NCBI RefSeq assembly: GCF_018320785.1
Contig: NC_054882.1
Location: forward strand, 29,640,719-29,704,718
Direction: 5' to 3'
Length of the DNA stretch: 64,000 nt
Source of the DNA: Cheilinus undulatus
Taxonomy: Eukaryota > Chordata > Actinopteri > Labriformes > Labridae
The notes beneath the pieces are model-generated. The model saw only the letters and a program-made list of their open reading frames with translations. It was not told the origin of the DNA and did not search any database. This document shows positions 32,601 to 43,400 of the stretch, piece by piece. Positions within the stretch are counted from its first letter, which is position 1; every line of letters begins with the position of its first letter. The translations under genes were made by a program, and so were the position numbers.

Positions 32601-33002
32601 AGAAAGTCGACCCTTTTAGAAGTGGACTTTTCTGCTTAGTGTTTTAACACTTGATAACAACAAACTAACCCGACAACACTTGCTGCTTCATTTAACACCA
32701 AGCACTATCAACGGGTGACCGCAAAAGTAACAGTGGCACGTACAGTGACAATGAACTTATCACTAAACCGTTAAAACGTTATTACAGTGACTAGCAATGT
32801 TATGCTAGGCGACTTACGTCCGTCGAATAAAGTTTGAACGTTTAACGAAGGACCGTTACTTCACTCCGACCTAGAAAACCTTCACGATATCATTTTATTG
32901 AACCTTAATATTGTTCTAATTACACTTCACTAACAAACTAAGAGCGTTTGGCGATAAATATCTTAATTCAAACGTCTCTCTTACCAAAAGTTGCCTGTAC
33001 AT
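29604..33002 (-). CDS. cox7a2: Cytochrome c oxidase subunit 7A2, mitochondrial (complete, 4 exons)
   Basis: A small single-pass nuclear-encoded subunit of respiratory complex IV in the mitochondrial inner membrane. Four exons (33002-32985, 31933-31844, 29975-29891, 29662-29604) join to 83 aa, exactly the length of human COX7A2. Residues 1-23 are a basic, Ser/Arg-rich mitochondrial presequence (MYRQLLGLRQLSRRTISSS). The mature part holds KQKMFQEDNGIPIHLKGG, matching human KQKLFQEDDEIPLYLKGG, then a transmembrane segment LTAFGSGYVVYEL and a lysine-ending tail (MPKKPQ). COX7A1 and COX7A2L are the alternatives; the length, presequence and synteny with tmem30a and col12a1 favour COX7A2. No frameshift. 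Confidence 0.95.
29891..29975 (-). CDS. cox7a2: cox7a2 exon 3
   Basis: Residues 37-64: EDNGIPIHLKGGTKDALLFRA to TLTAF, the conserved core of the subunit. Donor G|GTATGC, phase 1. Confidence 0.93.
29976..30734. other. Part of cox7a2 intron 2: nothing seen
   Basis: Intron sequence right of exon 3, up to the hAT-like element, without recognised features. Confidence 0.55.
30735..31700. mobile_element. Probable hAT-like element in cox7a2 intron 2
   Basis: The left end reads AGGGCTGAACGATATATGG and the right end, on the minus strand, AGGACTGAATGATATTGG; these are imperfect inverted repeats of a very common fish type. No transposase frame is seen. Target duplications are not clean. At 31380-31500 it contains a separate non-LTR tail (CTTGGCCAGGACTCCCTTGT ... 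TGGTAAAATAAA), which suggests a nested insertion. Confidence 0.6.
31380..31500 (+). repeat. 3' end of a non-LTR retroelement
   Basis: A dispersed fish motif, CTTGGCCAGGACTCCCTTGT, is followed by TTCTTAATCTCAATGAGGCT and TGGTAAAATAAA. It is recognised as a common 3' tail of fish non-LTR elements. Only the tail is present. Confidence 0.5.
31844..31933 (-). CDS. cox7a2: cox7a2 exon 2
   Basis: Residues 7-36: GLRQLSRRTISSS, the end of the presequence, to KQKQKMFQ. Acceptor CATCAG, donor CAG|GTAAGG, phase 0. Confidence 0.93.
31934..32984. other. cox7a2 intron 1
   Basis: No repeat identified. A CpG-containing patch at 32440-32560 holds CRE-like GACGTCA and GTGATGTCA motifs upstream of two donor-like GTAA sites; see the findings. 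Confidence 0.5.
32985..33002 (-). CDS. cox7a2: cox7a2 exon 1 coding part
   Basis: ATG at 33002 encodes only MYRQLL before donor G|GTAAGA (phase 0). The short first coding exon is typical of COX7A genes. The sequence upstream to about 33100 would be 5' UTR and promoter. Confidence 0.9.
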
Positions 33003-34129
33003 CCTGGAGAACTTGTTTTGTTAAACGAAAAGGTTGAGGTCCGTTAATGCACAAGGGCACTGTCAGTATGCCTTCCCACAATCCACCGGTGGACCTGTCA
33101 CATCCGGTCGCGTGACATTATTATTCTTGGCAATATTTCGTAAACGATACTTATTATCCCGGTGTTGTAGTAATAAAAACACATAAACAAATACATTCAC
33201 CAAGTTGTTTAATTGGACCCTAATAACTTTATAAAATTCCAGAAATCTCCAATTTAAAAAATTAACTTATTTTAAATTATCTTAAGTCATTATAACAGAA
33301 GATGAAGTGAAACACGGGGAAAACTAACAAATGTAACACTTTTAAAGTGCAAATCATTTGGTCAACATCGACAAATAAAACAGGTCAAGCTGTAATTAAA
33401 AATAAATAGTTGTGCTCAAATCCGTCTGAGACAACGCCCAGAGTCTGAGAATTAAGGATAATGGATATAATGGTGCAAGATTATGTCATATACGATTGAT
33501 TAGCATGAGACCTATTCTTTAATGCCTCACGACTGGAGGAGTCAATTTAAACAACCAGTCTCACTAGAGGGTAGATAGTCTTACTTTTGGTACTACTTGT
33601 CATCTGTGTTCTAATATTCTCCATGGGTTAAATGCTTCATGTTAAATATCAATGCTTACCATAATAGACAGCACACGTGCAGTGATTATCCCATCCTATA
33701 TTAAGGGTAATCTCAGAGACTAGAGAGGTATGTCAATGAAGTAAGATGGTACATTCTTCAGCAGGATATATTACAGTACACAACAGGGACAAAAACTTGC
33801 ATTAAAAATAAAAACATCCTTCAAATATTTAAGCCATTTGCAAAGCACTGCTAAAATAAACCACATATACTTTTATAATGTATTGATAAATAGAAAATAA
33901 AAATGTTCTTTTGAAGTCAAGATATGACATTCTTAGCAGCTGTTTCCGAAGCTGTTTGCACACAGACTGTAAAATCATTCTTTGATGAGACCCGGCTGTC
34001 CTTACACGAGCACACAAGAGACAATGACAGAGACCAGTGTATTCACGCTGAAATCAACAAGCAGTCCACAACAGACCTTTCAGGTTCACCCATGCATGCA
34101 GAGGCAGGAAAATGCAACACAGGAAAAGT
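33003..34129. other. tmem30a-cox7a2 intergenic region, including tmem30a 3' UTR
   Basis: About 1.1 kb, with the tmem30a 3' UTR at the high end and the cox7a2 promoter at the low end. A possible ATTAAA polyadenylation hexamer for tmem30a lies at 33518-33523 on the minus strand. No AATAAA was found closer to the stop codon. Confidence 0.45.
33083..33117. promoter_or_regulatory. cox7a2 promoter motifs
   Basis: 80-115 bases upstream of the cox7a2 ATG there is a palindrome CCACCGGTGG (33083-33092). An ETS-like core CCGGATG on the minus strand and a CGTGAC motif follow at 33102-33116. ETS-family (NRF-2/GABP) sites are usual in nuclear COX promoters. Motif evidence only. Confidence 0.35.
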
Positions 34130-34323
34130 TTAGTTTGGAATATCTGCACTGCTGTTGCGGGTGTCATATTTGTGGTGAATGATGAGCAGAACCACACCCA
34201 GGAAGAAGCAGATAGAGCCCACAGTGATGTAGGCAATGCCAAGGAAGGGGTTCTTCCCTCCCATCCAGGAAATAGTGCTCAGGATCATACGCTTGCGACC
34301 ATCAAAGCTGAGCACAGGGTAAT
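34130..34323 (-). CDS. tmem30a: tmem30a exon 7 with stop
   Basis: Residues 304-367: [20 protein letters not shown] to SADIPN and stop at 34132-34130. It contains [17 protein letters not shown] and TM2. The acceptor splits the Asn codon, equivalent to human TYNYPVHYFDGRKR. Confidence 0.96.
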
Positions 34324-37300
34324 CTGGTTATTTACAGTTAAGAAAATATTAGATCTTGAAGAAAAAGTTACAATTCACATATTACTAGATAACAAGCCTT
34401 TAAAGCAATGAGGAAGTGAAAGTAAACTGATAAGTACAAGAGATACTCTCTAACACCAGCAGGTCTCAAACTAAATAAGTCAACTCATGGGTTTACCAAT
34501 AAAACAATTCACCTGGTCTTCAAGGAAAGGTGTGACCCACTTTTAAAGATAGCCTATCAAAACCTTTTCCATGTTTTGACGGAGTCTCCCGTAGTCTAAA
34601 TCAAACATCCATGCTTTGCTTTGGTCAAAATACACTTTGGATTATGCATCAGAGTCTGTGTTGGCTCTTTTAAATGATTAGATATTAACATGACAAGCTT
34701 TTATTCAGTGATTTCATTATCACTTCTTGTTGCATAAGTATTAAATTGTTAAGTTAGTCCACACTTTGTATGCAGGATTTTTACAAGGAAGGGTTACCAA
34801 TATACCATTAAGCGCCAAGACATGATCTATCATGATCACAAGGGCAGCCACCATTATCACACTTTGCTTGAGACCTAATGCTATTCAAAATTTGCGTCCA
34901 TTCATTACATATTGCCTATGGCAGCTTTACAGCTCACAACATGCATTACATAAAGAACCACAGATGAGATCAGCGGGGGTTTGGAACCACTTTTTGCCAC
35001 TGTTTCTCGCTCATTATATCATAATATAGCATTTAAAGAAAAATGGGTTTACTGATAGGTATGTAAACCCTGTGAAGTGCTGGTTTGACAGAGAAGACTC
35101 TTTAGTTAAAGGCAGAAAGTGACCAGCAGAGGTGAGCAGAGAGACTTGCAGACTACGCAACTATCACCACAGGCTGAGAGCTCAGCTATCATAATATAGC
35201 TAAAAGAGGTGCAAACTCTCAGTGGTAAAAACAGGTGATTCTAAAAGAGCCACAAAGAAACTGCATGTTGTGGACTTTGCTGAACTCAGCACAAATTGTC
35301 ATACAGGAAGATGATTGAAATATTTTTCCCCTGACTGTGGCTTATATACAGTACTGGTGTAACATGTAATGTGTATTTTACACTACATAAAACTGGTATG
35401 CTACAGAATAATCTCACCCTATAGGCTTTATATAAGGCAATAAAATCATAATGGCAAACTCGTAAGTCTAAAGCTTGCTTTACATTTCAGCTTATAGTTT
35501 TTGCAGTTATTCAAAGGATACTGTAAGTGATGTCCAACACATATCGGCCGCTGGGTAGAGTGGGGGTCGTGCCTGGCTTCTTCTGGATGATGCGATAGAG
35601 CTTGCGAAAGGTGGGCAAAGCAGCTGTGCGCATCCACACAATGAAGTCTTCATTGATAAAACCGTTGTTCTCATTATCTGCTGTGTCCAGCTCGTACACT
35701 GGCTTCCTCCAGTTCACTGGCTTGGTTGTGCCTAAGGAGGATCATCATCAAAATCATGCTGGTTACTGTAAACATGAGTTATTTGAGCTAAGTGATAACT
35801 AGCACAGTTTGCTGAAAATCACCTTGGAAAGCCACAGTGAGGTTGGCGTTTCCTCCAGGATTCCTGAATTTCACATGCTTGTCTGTCCACCACGCAATGC
35901 CCTTCTTTACCAGGAGAATTTTGTTTTTGGTGCCATTCACATCAATATGATACAGATCAAGTGTGTCTGAAACAAAGAAATATTAGATGCAGTATTGTCA
36001 GATAAAGTAACAAGGCCACAAATAAGCTTAACTTCAAATGTCTGACAGATTTTATGTGCAGAGCTTTTAGCAGGAGTAATAAAAGTTACAGAGACTTAAG
36101 TTGACCTTGCTTGTTACATTGTGTTAACATTGCCCGAGGGGTAAAATTGAAGTAATCCACCATGTCTGACTTACCATTGAAAAGGCTGTTAGCTATGGCC
36201 CCACATGGAGCAATGGGTACTCCCTCACTGGTACGGTATGGTTCACATTCCTTGCTGGGGTTCTGTAAATAGCAGCCAGTGTTAGAGTGGTTCAAAGGTA
36301 ATCAGAAAAACTAATGCATGTTGTTAAAGTGGAACATTTTAAAGATCCTACCGTCAAAGCAGAGCGGTCTCCATTCAGCTGGCTGTCATCCCTGGACTTC
36401 ACATACCGTCTATGGTTCTGATAGAAGTTGGATAGGCCATAGTACATGAAGACATTGCTCTACAGGGGAGGAGAGATTGGGTTATATGCACAGTGCATCT
36501 CTACTGTAATCCTCAGGTTTTTTTCTTTATAGTTTGGCTAATTTTACACATTTTGAGAACACATTTTAGTAACAAGTAACGTGTTAAAATTTCTTTATGT
36601 TCTCATATGAGGTAAATATACACATATTTACAACAGTTTAGTCTTCAGGTGCACCTTACGACTGCATTTATGCATTTATAATTCAGTATAACCCATATCC
36701 AAAGAATACTTTGCGATACCACTCCGTCTTATTTGGAAAGTGTTGCAATAAAAATGCAACTTGCTGAGGGCTTTTATATAAGTAATCAATAAAAGCCTTT
36801 TCAAAGTTGAGGGTTGCACATTTTTAGACTACAATGATCAATGTTAATGTAAGCTCTAAACAAACCTTGAGTGGGCTTTTTTTAGACCTTGAATGGATCT
36901 TAATGGGTATTTAGAGTCAGAGGGACCGTTTTCTTCCTTTATAGCACATCAAGTAACACCATTACTTTGAAGCATGCATAATTCACTTGGTATCCATACT
37001 GTAAGCTTGTGCTAACCTCAAATGGCTGGTCCAATGTGAACTCTTCAGAGCAGAGACACGGTGTCGTGCTATTCCAGCTGAAGTTCTTAGCACAGGTGTA
37101 GCATGAACTGGTAATGTCAACACCAGTGTAATCAAGCTGGGAAGAAGAAAAACGGCAGCTTATAAACAGAAGCAGAAGTCAACATATTCAGTAAACTTCC
37201 CTAAAACAAATGTGATTTGTGTTTCATTTAGTCTAATATCCATAAAGCATAGCACAAGCATGTGAAACATTTTTTAGCCTGACAATACTAATCAACAGTG

Positions 37301-38634
37301 AATTCCACTTTCACAAAAGTGTCTGTGGAGAACATCCTTTAAGTAAGTTTTGGTGATCTTGGAGTCCAAGACTTGTATCTTATTTTTCTTTGCTAATTGT
37401 AACCTTTAAGAGCAGAACTAGTGTTATCTTAAGAAAAATGTATTGCTCCTTTGTTTTACTAATCAGAAACATACAACTAAACAAGTTATAATTATTAGAT
37501 AGGACAAGTGTGCAATTTTTCTGCACTCCTTAACTACGTGTAAATTACTAATGTATAATATTTATTTGTATATGTGTAATTTTACCCAGTAATATAGCCC
37601 CACTTTCACATAAATATAATGCACACTTATTTGTGCTTTTCTTAGGTGGTGGTCTATATGTAAAGGCTATTTTTTGTCCTCTATATTTAAGCATTGTAGG
37701 TTCAGTTTTTCTTTACTTTACTTGTTGCATTGATTATTACTTATGCCCTCTAATGTGAGCTGTTGTAAGAACCCAACACCCCCCCCAATTTAGGATCAAC
37801 CAAGGTTGATTTAATCTCATTTTATCCCATGAATTAATACCGTGGGGAAGTGTACAAATAGTGTCAATTAAACAGGCTTTTAAATAACAAAGATTAAGCA
37901 ATATTGGTTTTGTAGCTACGACCGTAAACGAATACATCGCAGTTTTCAGGTTGGCCGGTGTTGTGTTTTAAAATGTGACCGTTTTGACTGGCGAACTTTC
38001 AGTCGAATACGTCAACGGTTGTTATCGTTAAAACTGCTGAAGACATATGGGTCACTGACACTTTGTCTAACGGAGGCGAAACTGTTTCTTTTCATCAAAT
38101 AACATACAAAAAGACCATCTTTAACACAAAGAAGAAATTAAAGACACTCTTTGACAATCGACACATGTTGTTACTACAACACTACATCAGACGCATTCGG
38201 CTGTGGGGCTGCAGTTAGAACGGCTACTCTTTACACCTAACACCAGTTTACAATTTATTTCCGTTGCTCACTGACGCCTAGAGAAGTGTGGCTATAGTTA
38301 ACGGACTATGTAGAAGACCCTAGACTAAGCCTGTAACTGGGGCAGGAAGTTAGACAACTAGTTAAATGTCAGGCAGGTATATTTGTTACTGTACCTCGAA
38401 CTCTTTGATGTTGTTTGAAGAGACATACAGGCCGATACCGATGGGGATGAAGATCAGTCCGATAACGAAGAAAGCGGGCAGCACAGTACCTGCTGTTAGG
38501 ATGGGCTGCCACGCTGGTAGTCTCTGCTGTTTAAACGCTGTGTTGTCTGGCTTTTTACTTTTCACAACCCCAGTGTTCGAAGCGCCCGAGTGATGTCCGT
38601 CCTCTTCCTTAGCGTTGTAGCTTGACGCCATCAT
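34130..38634 (-). CDS. tmem30a: Cell cycle control protein 50A / P4-ATPase flippase beta subunit (complete, 7 exons)
   Basis: TMEM30A (CDC50A) is the obligate partner of P4-ATPases that flip phosphatidylserine and phosphatidylethanolamine inward. It is needed for their exit from the ER and for activity. Seven exons join to 367 aa (human 361). The N-terminal cytosolic part has [22 protein letters not shown]1 is about residues 45-71. A large lumenal/extracellular loop holds CDC50 cysteines (SCYTC, PCLC, ECEPYR, APCG) and N-glycosylation sequons such as NFS, NST, NGT and NLT. TM2 is about residues 331-353 ([20 protein letters not shown]). Conserved blocks [20 protein letters not shown] and [20 protein letters not shown] are near-identical to human. 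TMEM30B is intronless, which excludes it. Confidence 0.97.
34324..35521. other. tmem30a intron 6: nothing seen
   Basis: 1.2 kb of AT-rich intron with no recognised repeat or coding similarity. Confidence 0.55.
35522..35731 (-). CDS. tmem30a: tmem30a exon 6
   Basis: Residues 234-303: [20 protein letters not shown] to YVLDITY, with [20 protein letters not shown] conserved. It ends TAC A|GTATCC, phase 1. Confidence 0.95.
35823..35966 (-). CDS. tmem30a: tmem30a exon 5
   Basis: Residues 186-233: [20 protein letters not shown] to ANLTVAFQ, including the conserved [17 protein letters not shown]. Sequons NGT and NLT are present. Phase 1-1. Confidence 0.95.
36175..36262 (-). CDS. tmem30a: tmem30a exon 4
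   Basis: Residues 157-185: [21 protein letters not shown] to NSLFN, with the second conserved cysteine pair. Donor G|GTAAGT, phase 1. Confidence 0.95.
36352..36459 (-). CDS. tmem30a: tmem30a exon 3
   Basis: Residues 121-156: [20 protein letters not shown] to NGDRSALT, the most conserved part of the CDC50 loop. Phase 0-0. Confidence 0.96.
36460..37016. other. tmem30a intron 2: nothing seen
   Basis: 557-base intron without recognised features. Confidence 0.55.
37017..37136 (-). CDS. tmem30a: tmem30a exon 2
   Basis: Residues 81-120: [21 protein letters not shown] to TLDQPFE, with four conserved loop cysteines and N-glycosylation sites NFS and NST. Phase 0-0. Confidence 0.95.
37137..38394. other. 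tmem30a intron 1: nothing seen
   Basis: 1.26 kb. Its part next to exon 1 (about 37950-38300) is richer in CpG than the rest, as expected close to a housekeeping promoter. No repeat recognised. Confidence 0.5.
38395..38634 (-). CDS. tmem30a: tmem30a exon 1
   Basis: Residues 1-80: [12 protein letters not shown] to SNNIKEFE, containing the conserved juxtamembrane stretch and TM1. Two adjacent ATGs (38634, 38631) are possible starts; the second has the better context (A at -3, G at +4). Donor GAG|GTACAG, phase 0. Confidence 0.95.
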
Positions 38635-38853
38635 GGCTGCAATCCGCTTCGAGCAAAACTAATCTACTGTGGTTGACAGCCGACGGCCTCTCGCTAATCC
38701 CGCACGGAAAACCAGCGGAATAAAGGTTAAACAAAACCTTTTTAACGATTAAAGAATGGCATATATCCTATATCCCAGCTAAAAACTTATCCGTACTCAT
38801 TGTAACAGTAGTAGTATTTTTTTCCGTCGTTTATCTCTTCCCAGAAGAAGAAG

Positions 38854-38890
38854 CCGGAAGTTTTGGAGCCAATAGCATGATGTGACGTAG
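38854..38890. promoter_or_regulatory. tmem30a promoter motif cluster (ETS, CCAAT, CRE-like)
   Basis: 220-255 bases upstream of the tmem30a ATG the plus strand holds CCGGAAGT (38854-38861, ETS core), CCAAT (38869-38873) and TGACGTAG (38883-38890, CRE-like) within 37 bases. No TATA box is present. This fits a ubiquitous TATA-less promoter. Confidence 0.5.
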
Positions 38891-39882
38891 CAGTTACATC
38901 ATCGCAGAAAGTAAAGACGCCCCCTTAAGGTCGTAATGTATAAGCAATTAAATATTAATAACAATATTTTTATTTCATTCAATATCTTTATGTGTGCTGT
39001 CGCTTAAGAAACAGAGTGTCGAATATGAAAGAATGACAGTATTTTTTAATTCAAAAAGCAAGATATTGAAATGTTTACAAGTGAATACCAGATAGATGCG
39101 AAAAAGTTAATTAAACGTATGCTTCTATGAGTGTCCACAAATACAAACAAGTCTACTCAGGGTTTATTATTAAAACCAGCCCGTTAAGTGATTTTTTTTA
39201 AGCTCAAAAGTTTAGGATAAAAAAAATAAACAGTTAAACATGACGCAAATGAGCTTGCCTTGAACCATAGATCATCACATATAATGAAATTAAATTAAAT
39301 CAGGGGTGTCAAAACTACACATCTAAATATAAAAATATAATTTAAGTCTTTACAATATGGAGTTAACTTACAAAAAATCAAGATAAATGTGTTTTTTGGC
39401 AGAAACAATTCAATGGTAAAAATTCTTGATATGAAAAGTGTTAAAGCCCATATACATATTTATGTTTTGATAAAAAGAACAAAAGACAGTCACATTCTCA
39501 AATCTATATGAGTTTTATTTGGACAATTTTTGCACATTTTAAGGTGTTTTGCACTCTTTGGCTTACAACTGCTGATTTTAATGTATTATTAAAATCATTT
39601 TAAAGAACTTGGATTATTAAACTTGTTATAACTGGCCCCAGTCTTACATGATGATCATGTAAGATGCAAAATCTAACATAACAGCTTATCCAGCAATTCA
39701 GTGCAAACTGAAGGTTGTAAATGGGTGGATAAGTGTTATTACATAGCTGAGAAATTCATGTGTAAACTATCTGGCCTACTTGTGAAGTTGACAACAATAC
39801 TCTTGCTATATCTGCTGCATACTTCTGTTTATTATCTTCTGTCATAATAAAAAAAAATGTAATAATTGGCTTTGAAATCACA

Positions 39883-39888
39883 TTTATT
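39883..39888 (-). terminator. Candidate filip1 polyadenylation signal AATAAA
   Basis: First canonical AATAAA on the minus strand after the filip1 stop codon, about 375 bases downstream. Further hexamers follow at 39828 and 39514, so the actual site is uncertain. Confidence 0.35.
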
Positions 39889-40262
39889 TTAAAATCTTTT
39901 TGTACAAACCTTTTTACACAAAACAGCATAATTTACATGAAAGAAAGATTTTTCAATCATAATCTGTCCTTATAAAACATTAACAAAACACTTTTTATAA
40001 ATGAGACAACCACTCAAAGCAAGAAGCAGTTAGTAGCAGCAAGGTCTGGTATAATATTTAACTCAAATGCCCATTACAACACACGCAATAAAGAGAGTAT
40101 GTTTCCACCTATTTAGCAGATATTGATTTGAGACAGACAAATTCATAAGACTTTACAAAAGTTAGAAAATAAAGGCTCGTTTATTACAAAAATGCAATTT
40201 TGCCTTGTTGTAGGATATGTGTCTTCTGAGCACCATTTTTAGGCATGTTTGAGTATATGAAA

Positions 40263-40463
40263 TCAAGCTTTTCCACCATTGTGTAAAGTATTCACAGTGG
40301 ATTTTTTAACCTCAATCCTCATAGACTGACTCTCAGCTCGTGACTCCAGTTTCACGCCACTTGAGATCCCCAGGGTTCCCAGCACAGCCTTCCCCGTCTT
40401 CAGGCTCTTGGACATTGGGATGCGGGTCAGCCCTGAGCGCGTTGGCTGGGCATCATGCCCAGT
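40263..40463 (-). CDS. filip1: filip1 coding exon 5 with stop
   Basis: Residues 1140-1205: [20 protein letters not shown] to [12 protein letters not shown] at 40265-40263. It matches the human C-terminus RPTPTRIPMSKGMKAGKP and [11 protein letters not shown]-type tail. Acceptor CAACAG, phase 0. Confidence 0.94.
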   Translation of the reverse strand, partial: TGHDAQPTRSGLTRIPMSKSLKTGKAVLGTLGISSGVKLESRAESQSMRIEVKKSTVNTLHNGGKA

Positions 40464-43400
40464 CTGTTGACAATAGGGAAAGAGAGTACAGTTTCTCAGG
40501 CAGGAGAATGAATACAGTGGAGCACTTTAGAGGGACAAGAAGTGTAAATAATGGAAATGGGGTTAAAGCCATTACAGAAAAGAAGGAATTCAGAGTTTAT
40601 AAGCAATGTAACTGATCATACATGCTAAAGGAACTGTGTGAATGAAAGATATAAATATTTAGTCATTCTTTCACTTGTCCGGGCTTCGTTTCAGTGTGCT
40701 GTTACAGCTGAAAGGCTGTTTTGTGTCAGCCAGAGGGCACAGAGCCCTGCATAGCTGTTTGTGAATGTAAACACTGGGTAACAACTATAAATTACAGCAT
40801 GACTGTAGCAAAGTGGCAAAATGCCACATCATTAGCTCTGGTGCTTTGAGGCCTGCACATAGGGCCTTTCCTGTCACGCCATCCATCTAATCCACAAAGA
40901 GCATATTACAAGGTCCAGTGGAACCCCAACACTGTGTTGCTTTATACCTACATTCTTAGTAATGTGAGACAAAGCAGTCAGTACATTCAACTTATAAAAC
41001 TCTATATAATGGGGAAAACCATTGTCACTCTCAAGATAACGAATAACAAAGTTGTATCTTAAAAAATGTTCCGTATTTTGCTTAGCCCTTTTTAAGACAA
41101 ATGAGAGAAGACTGATACTGTTTAATATAAGCCATCAGACCAAAGCCAGATAGTTTGGCTTAGCACAATGACTCAGTTAGTTGATAATATCCTCCTGGAG
41201 ATAACACACTTATCTTATTTGTTTAATAAGCAGAGAAACTGAAGAGTGAAAATGAACATTTTTCATTCTACATGAAGTTATTATAGGCACAATTGTCAGA
41301 CAAATTAAGTGTGAAGCATAATTTCTAAGCTTAAAACCATATCTTTTTTATGGATCAAAAAAGGAAAATCTAAAATGTGGCCTTTACTAAAATTTAGAGT
41401 TGCTAGTTTACACTTTAATTAACAATAGACATCTCAAGTCAATGCAAAGTTAAGGCCACACTCTGCACACTACAGCCTATTTAACAGAAAGCTATATAAT
41501 GGAAATTGATCTTCTCCTTTAGCTTAAATAAAATACATACAAGGCCTATAAAAAGTCATCACCCCCTTGAATGTTTTACCCTTTTATTTATTTCATAAAT
41601 CAGTCATGGTCAATATAGTTTGGCTTTTTTGACTTAAAAACTCTGATAAAAAAAAGTGAAAACAGATTTCTACAAAGTGATGTCAATTAAATGAAAATAT
41701 GCAATGCAAAATAAGTGACTGCATAAATATTCACCCCCTTCAAGTCAATATTTAGTAGATGTACCTTTGGCTGCAAACACAGCACTGAGTCTGTGTGGAT
41801 AGGTCTCAATCAGGCTTGCACATCCGCACAATGCAATTTTCTCCATTCTAATTTGCAAACTGCCCAAGCTCTTTCAGTTTGCATGGCTATCAGGCATGAA
41901 CAGCTCTTTTCAAATCCAGCCTTCCAGGGCATGCTGCAGAAAGGCATCCCCACAGCATGATGCTGCCACCATGTGTTTTTGTGGTGATGTCAGTGTTTGC
42001 TGTCTGCCAAACAAAGCATTTTGTCTGATGGCCAAAGAGCACCATTTTGGTCTCATCAGACCAATGAACTTTCTTCCACTTGACCACGGAGTCTGCCACA
42101 TGCCTTTTGCCCACCTATAGTCCAGATTTGATTTTAGATTTCTTTAACAGTGTTTTTCTCTTTGCCGGTTTCCCATAAACCTTTGACAAGTAAGAGAACC
42201 TGGGAAACAGGTGTCTTGGTGGCCTCTCTCACTAGTCTCCTTCTTGCACGGTCACTCACAGTTTGTGAGCGACCATCCAAGGGATGTTCAATGCCTTGGG
42301 TTTTTGTATCTATCACCTAACTTATACTTTTCAATAGCCTTTTCTCTGAGTTTCTTGGAATGTTCTTTTGCCTTCATGGTGTAATGGTAGGCAGGAATAC
42401 TGATTGACCAGTGGCAGTCACAGGACCTGCAACATACAGATGTCTTTACAGTACAATCACTTGAGACACATTCACTGCACTCAGGTGATCCTCATTTCAC
42501 AAACTGTGAGACTACTAGCACCAGTTAGCCGCTGGCCATTTGTTGAATTGTCAGTCATTTTAAAGGGGGTGAATGTTTATGCTGTCACTTATTTTACCTT
42601 ATCTGTTTTTGTTTATTATTTGCTGGCATAATTCCTACAAGCATTTGTTATTGTTTATTTTTGAAAGGCCTACATCAAGAGGCATCCTCCACTAAGCAGT
42701 TGATAAAAAATGAAGCCAGTGCTGAAGTGTGAATGTGCAGAGTTGCGTGTCCATTTAGGGCTGGCAGCAAAAGCTTTGGAGGTCACATGAATATCCCATA
42801 TTAAAATGTTCATTTTGACAGCAGAATTAAAAACACTTACTGCCTGGTTCAAAAGCAGTTTTGGTTAGAATAGTGAACTTCTTTATCAGCACACTGTGGG
42901 GGGATTAAACTTATCCATTTTGGTTTTATGCAGGATAAGAGTTGTGCATAATTAGGGGCATGACTGGTTTGACTGCAGTGGGCTTTAAGCTGCTTGATAG
43001 GGGGATTAAGGCAGCCCACACTCTCACACACTCTCCAACTCTGCCTGTCACTAGGTTGACCAAAACTTAGTTTGAGACTGCATTTTGGTAGCCCAATTAG
43101 GGAACCAGAGTCTGAAACATGCTTTGTAAAACTTAATACTTCAAGTTCTCTGATCAAATAGATTATAGAATACATTTCAGCTGTTGCACATGTCACACAG
43201 AATGGATAACACAATGGGAAAGGATGCTAACTGATCACTGGATGCTGTGAAATTGAGAACTTACTGTGTTCTGTGCAGGTCTTGAAGTGTTGTTTGCTAC
43301 AGGGGATATTGTGATAGTGCTCATCACTTTGCTCTGTGTAGTTCTGGTAGTAGTGGTGGTGATTTGGCGAGGGGAACGTAGAACAGTGCCAGTCGATAAG

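Larger units (their letters stand above)
38635..40262. other. filip1-tmem30a intergenic region, including filip1 3' UTR
   Basis: It holds the tmem30a promoter at its low end and the filip1 3' UTR at its high end. Possible minus-strand AATAAA hexamers for filip1 are at 39883-39888 and 39828-39833, 375-435 bases after the stop. No other gene or repeat was recognised. Confidence 0.5.

Noticed and set aside
43235-43264. Stop-terminated read-through of filip1 exon 4 (ending SSQFHSIQ) as the real C-terminus
   Set aside because: A strong donor ACA|GTAAGT lies before it, and the exon at 40463 restores the conserved vertebrate C-terminus in frame.
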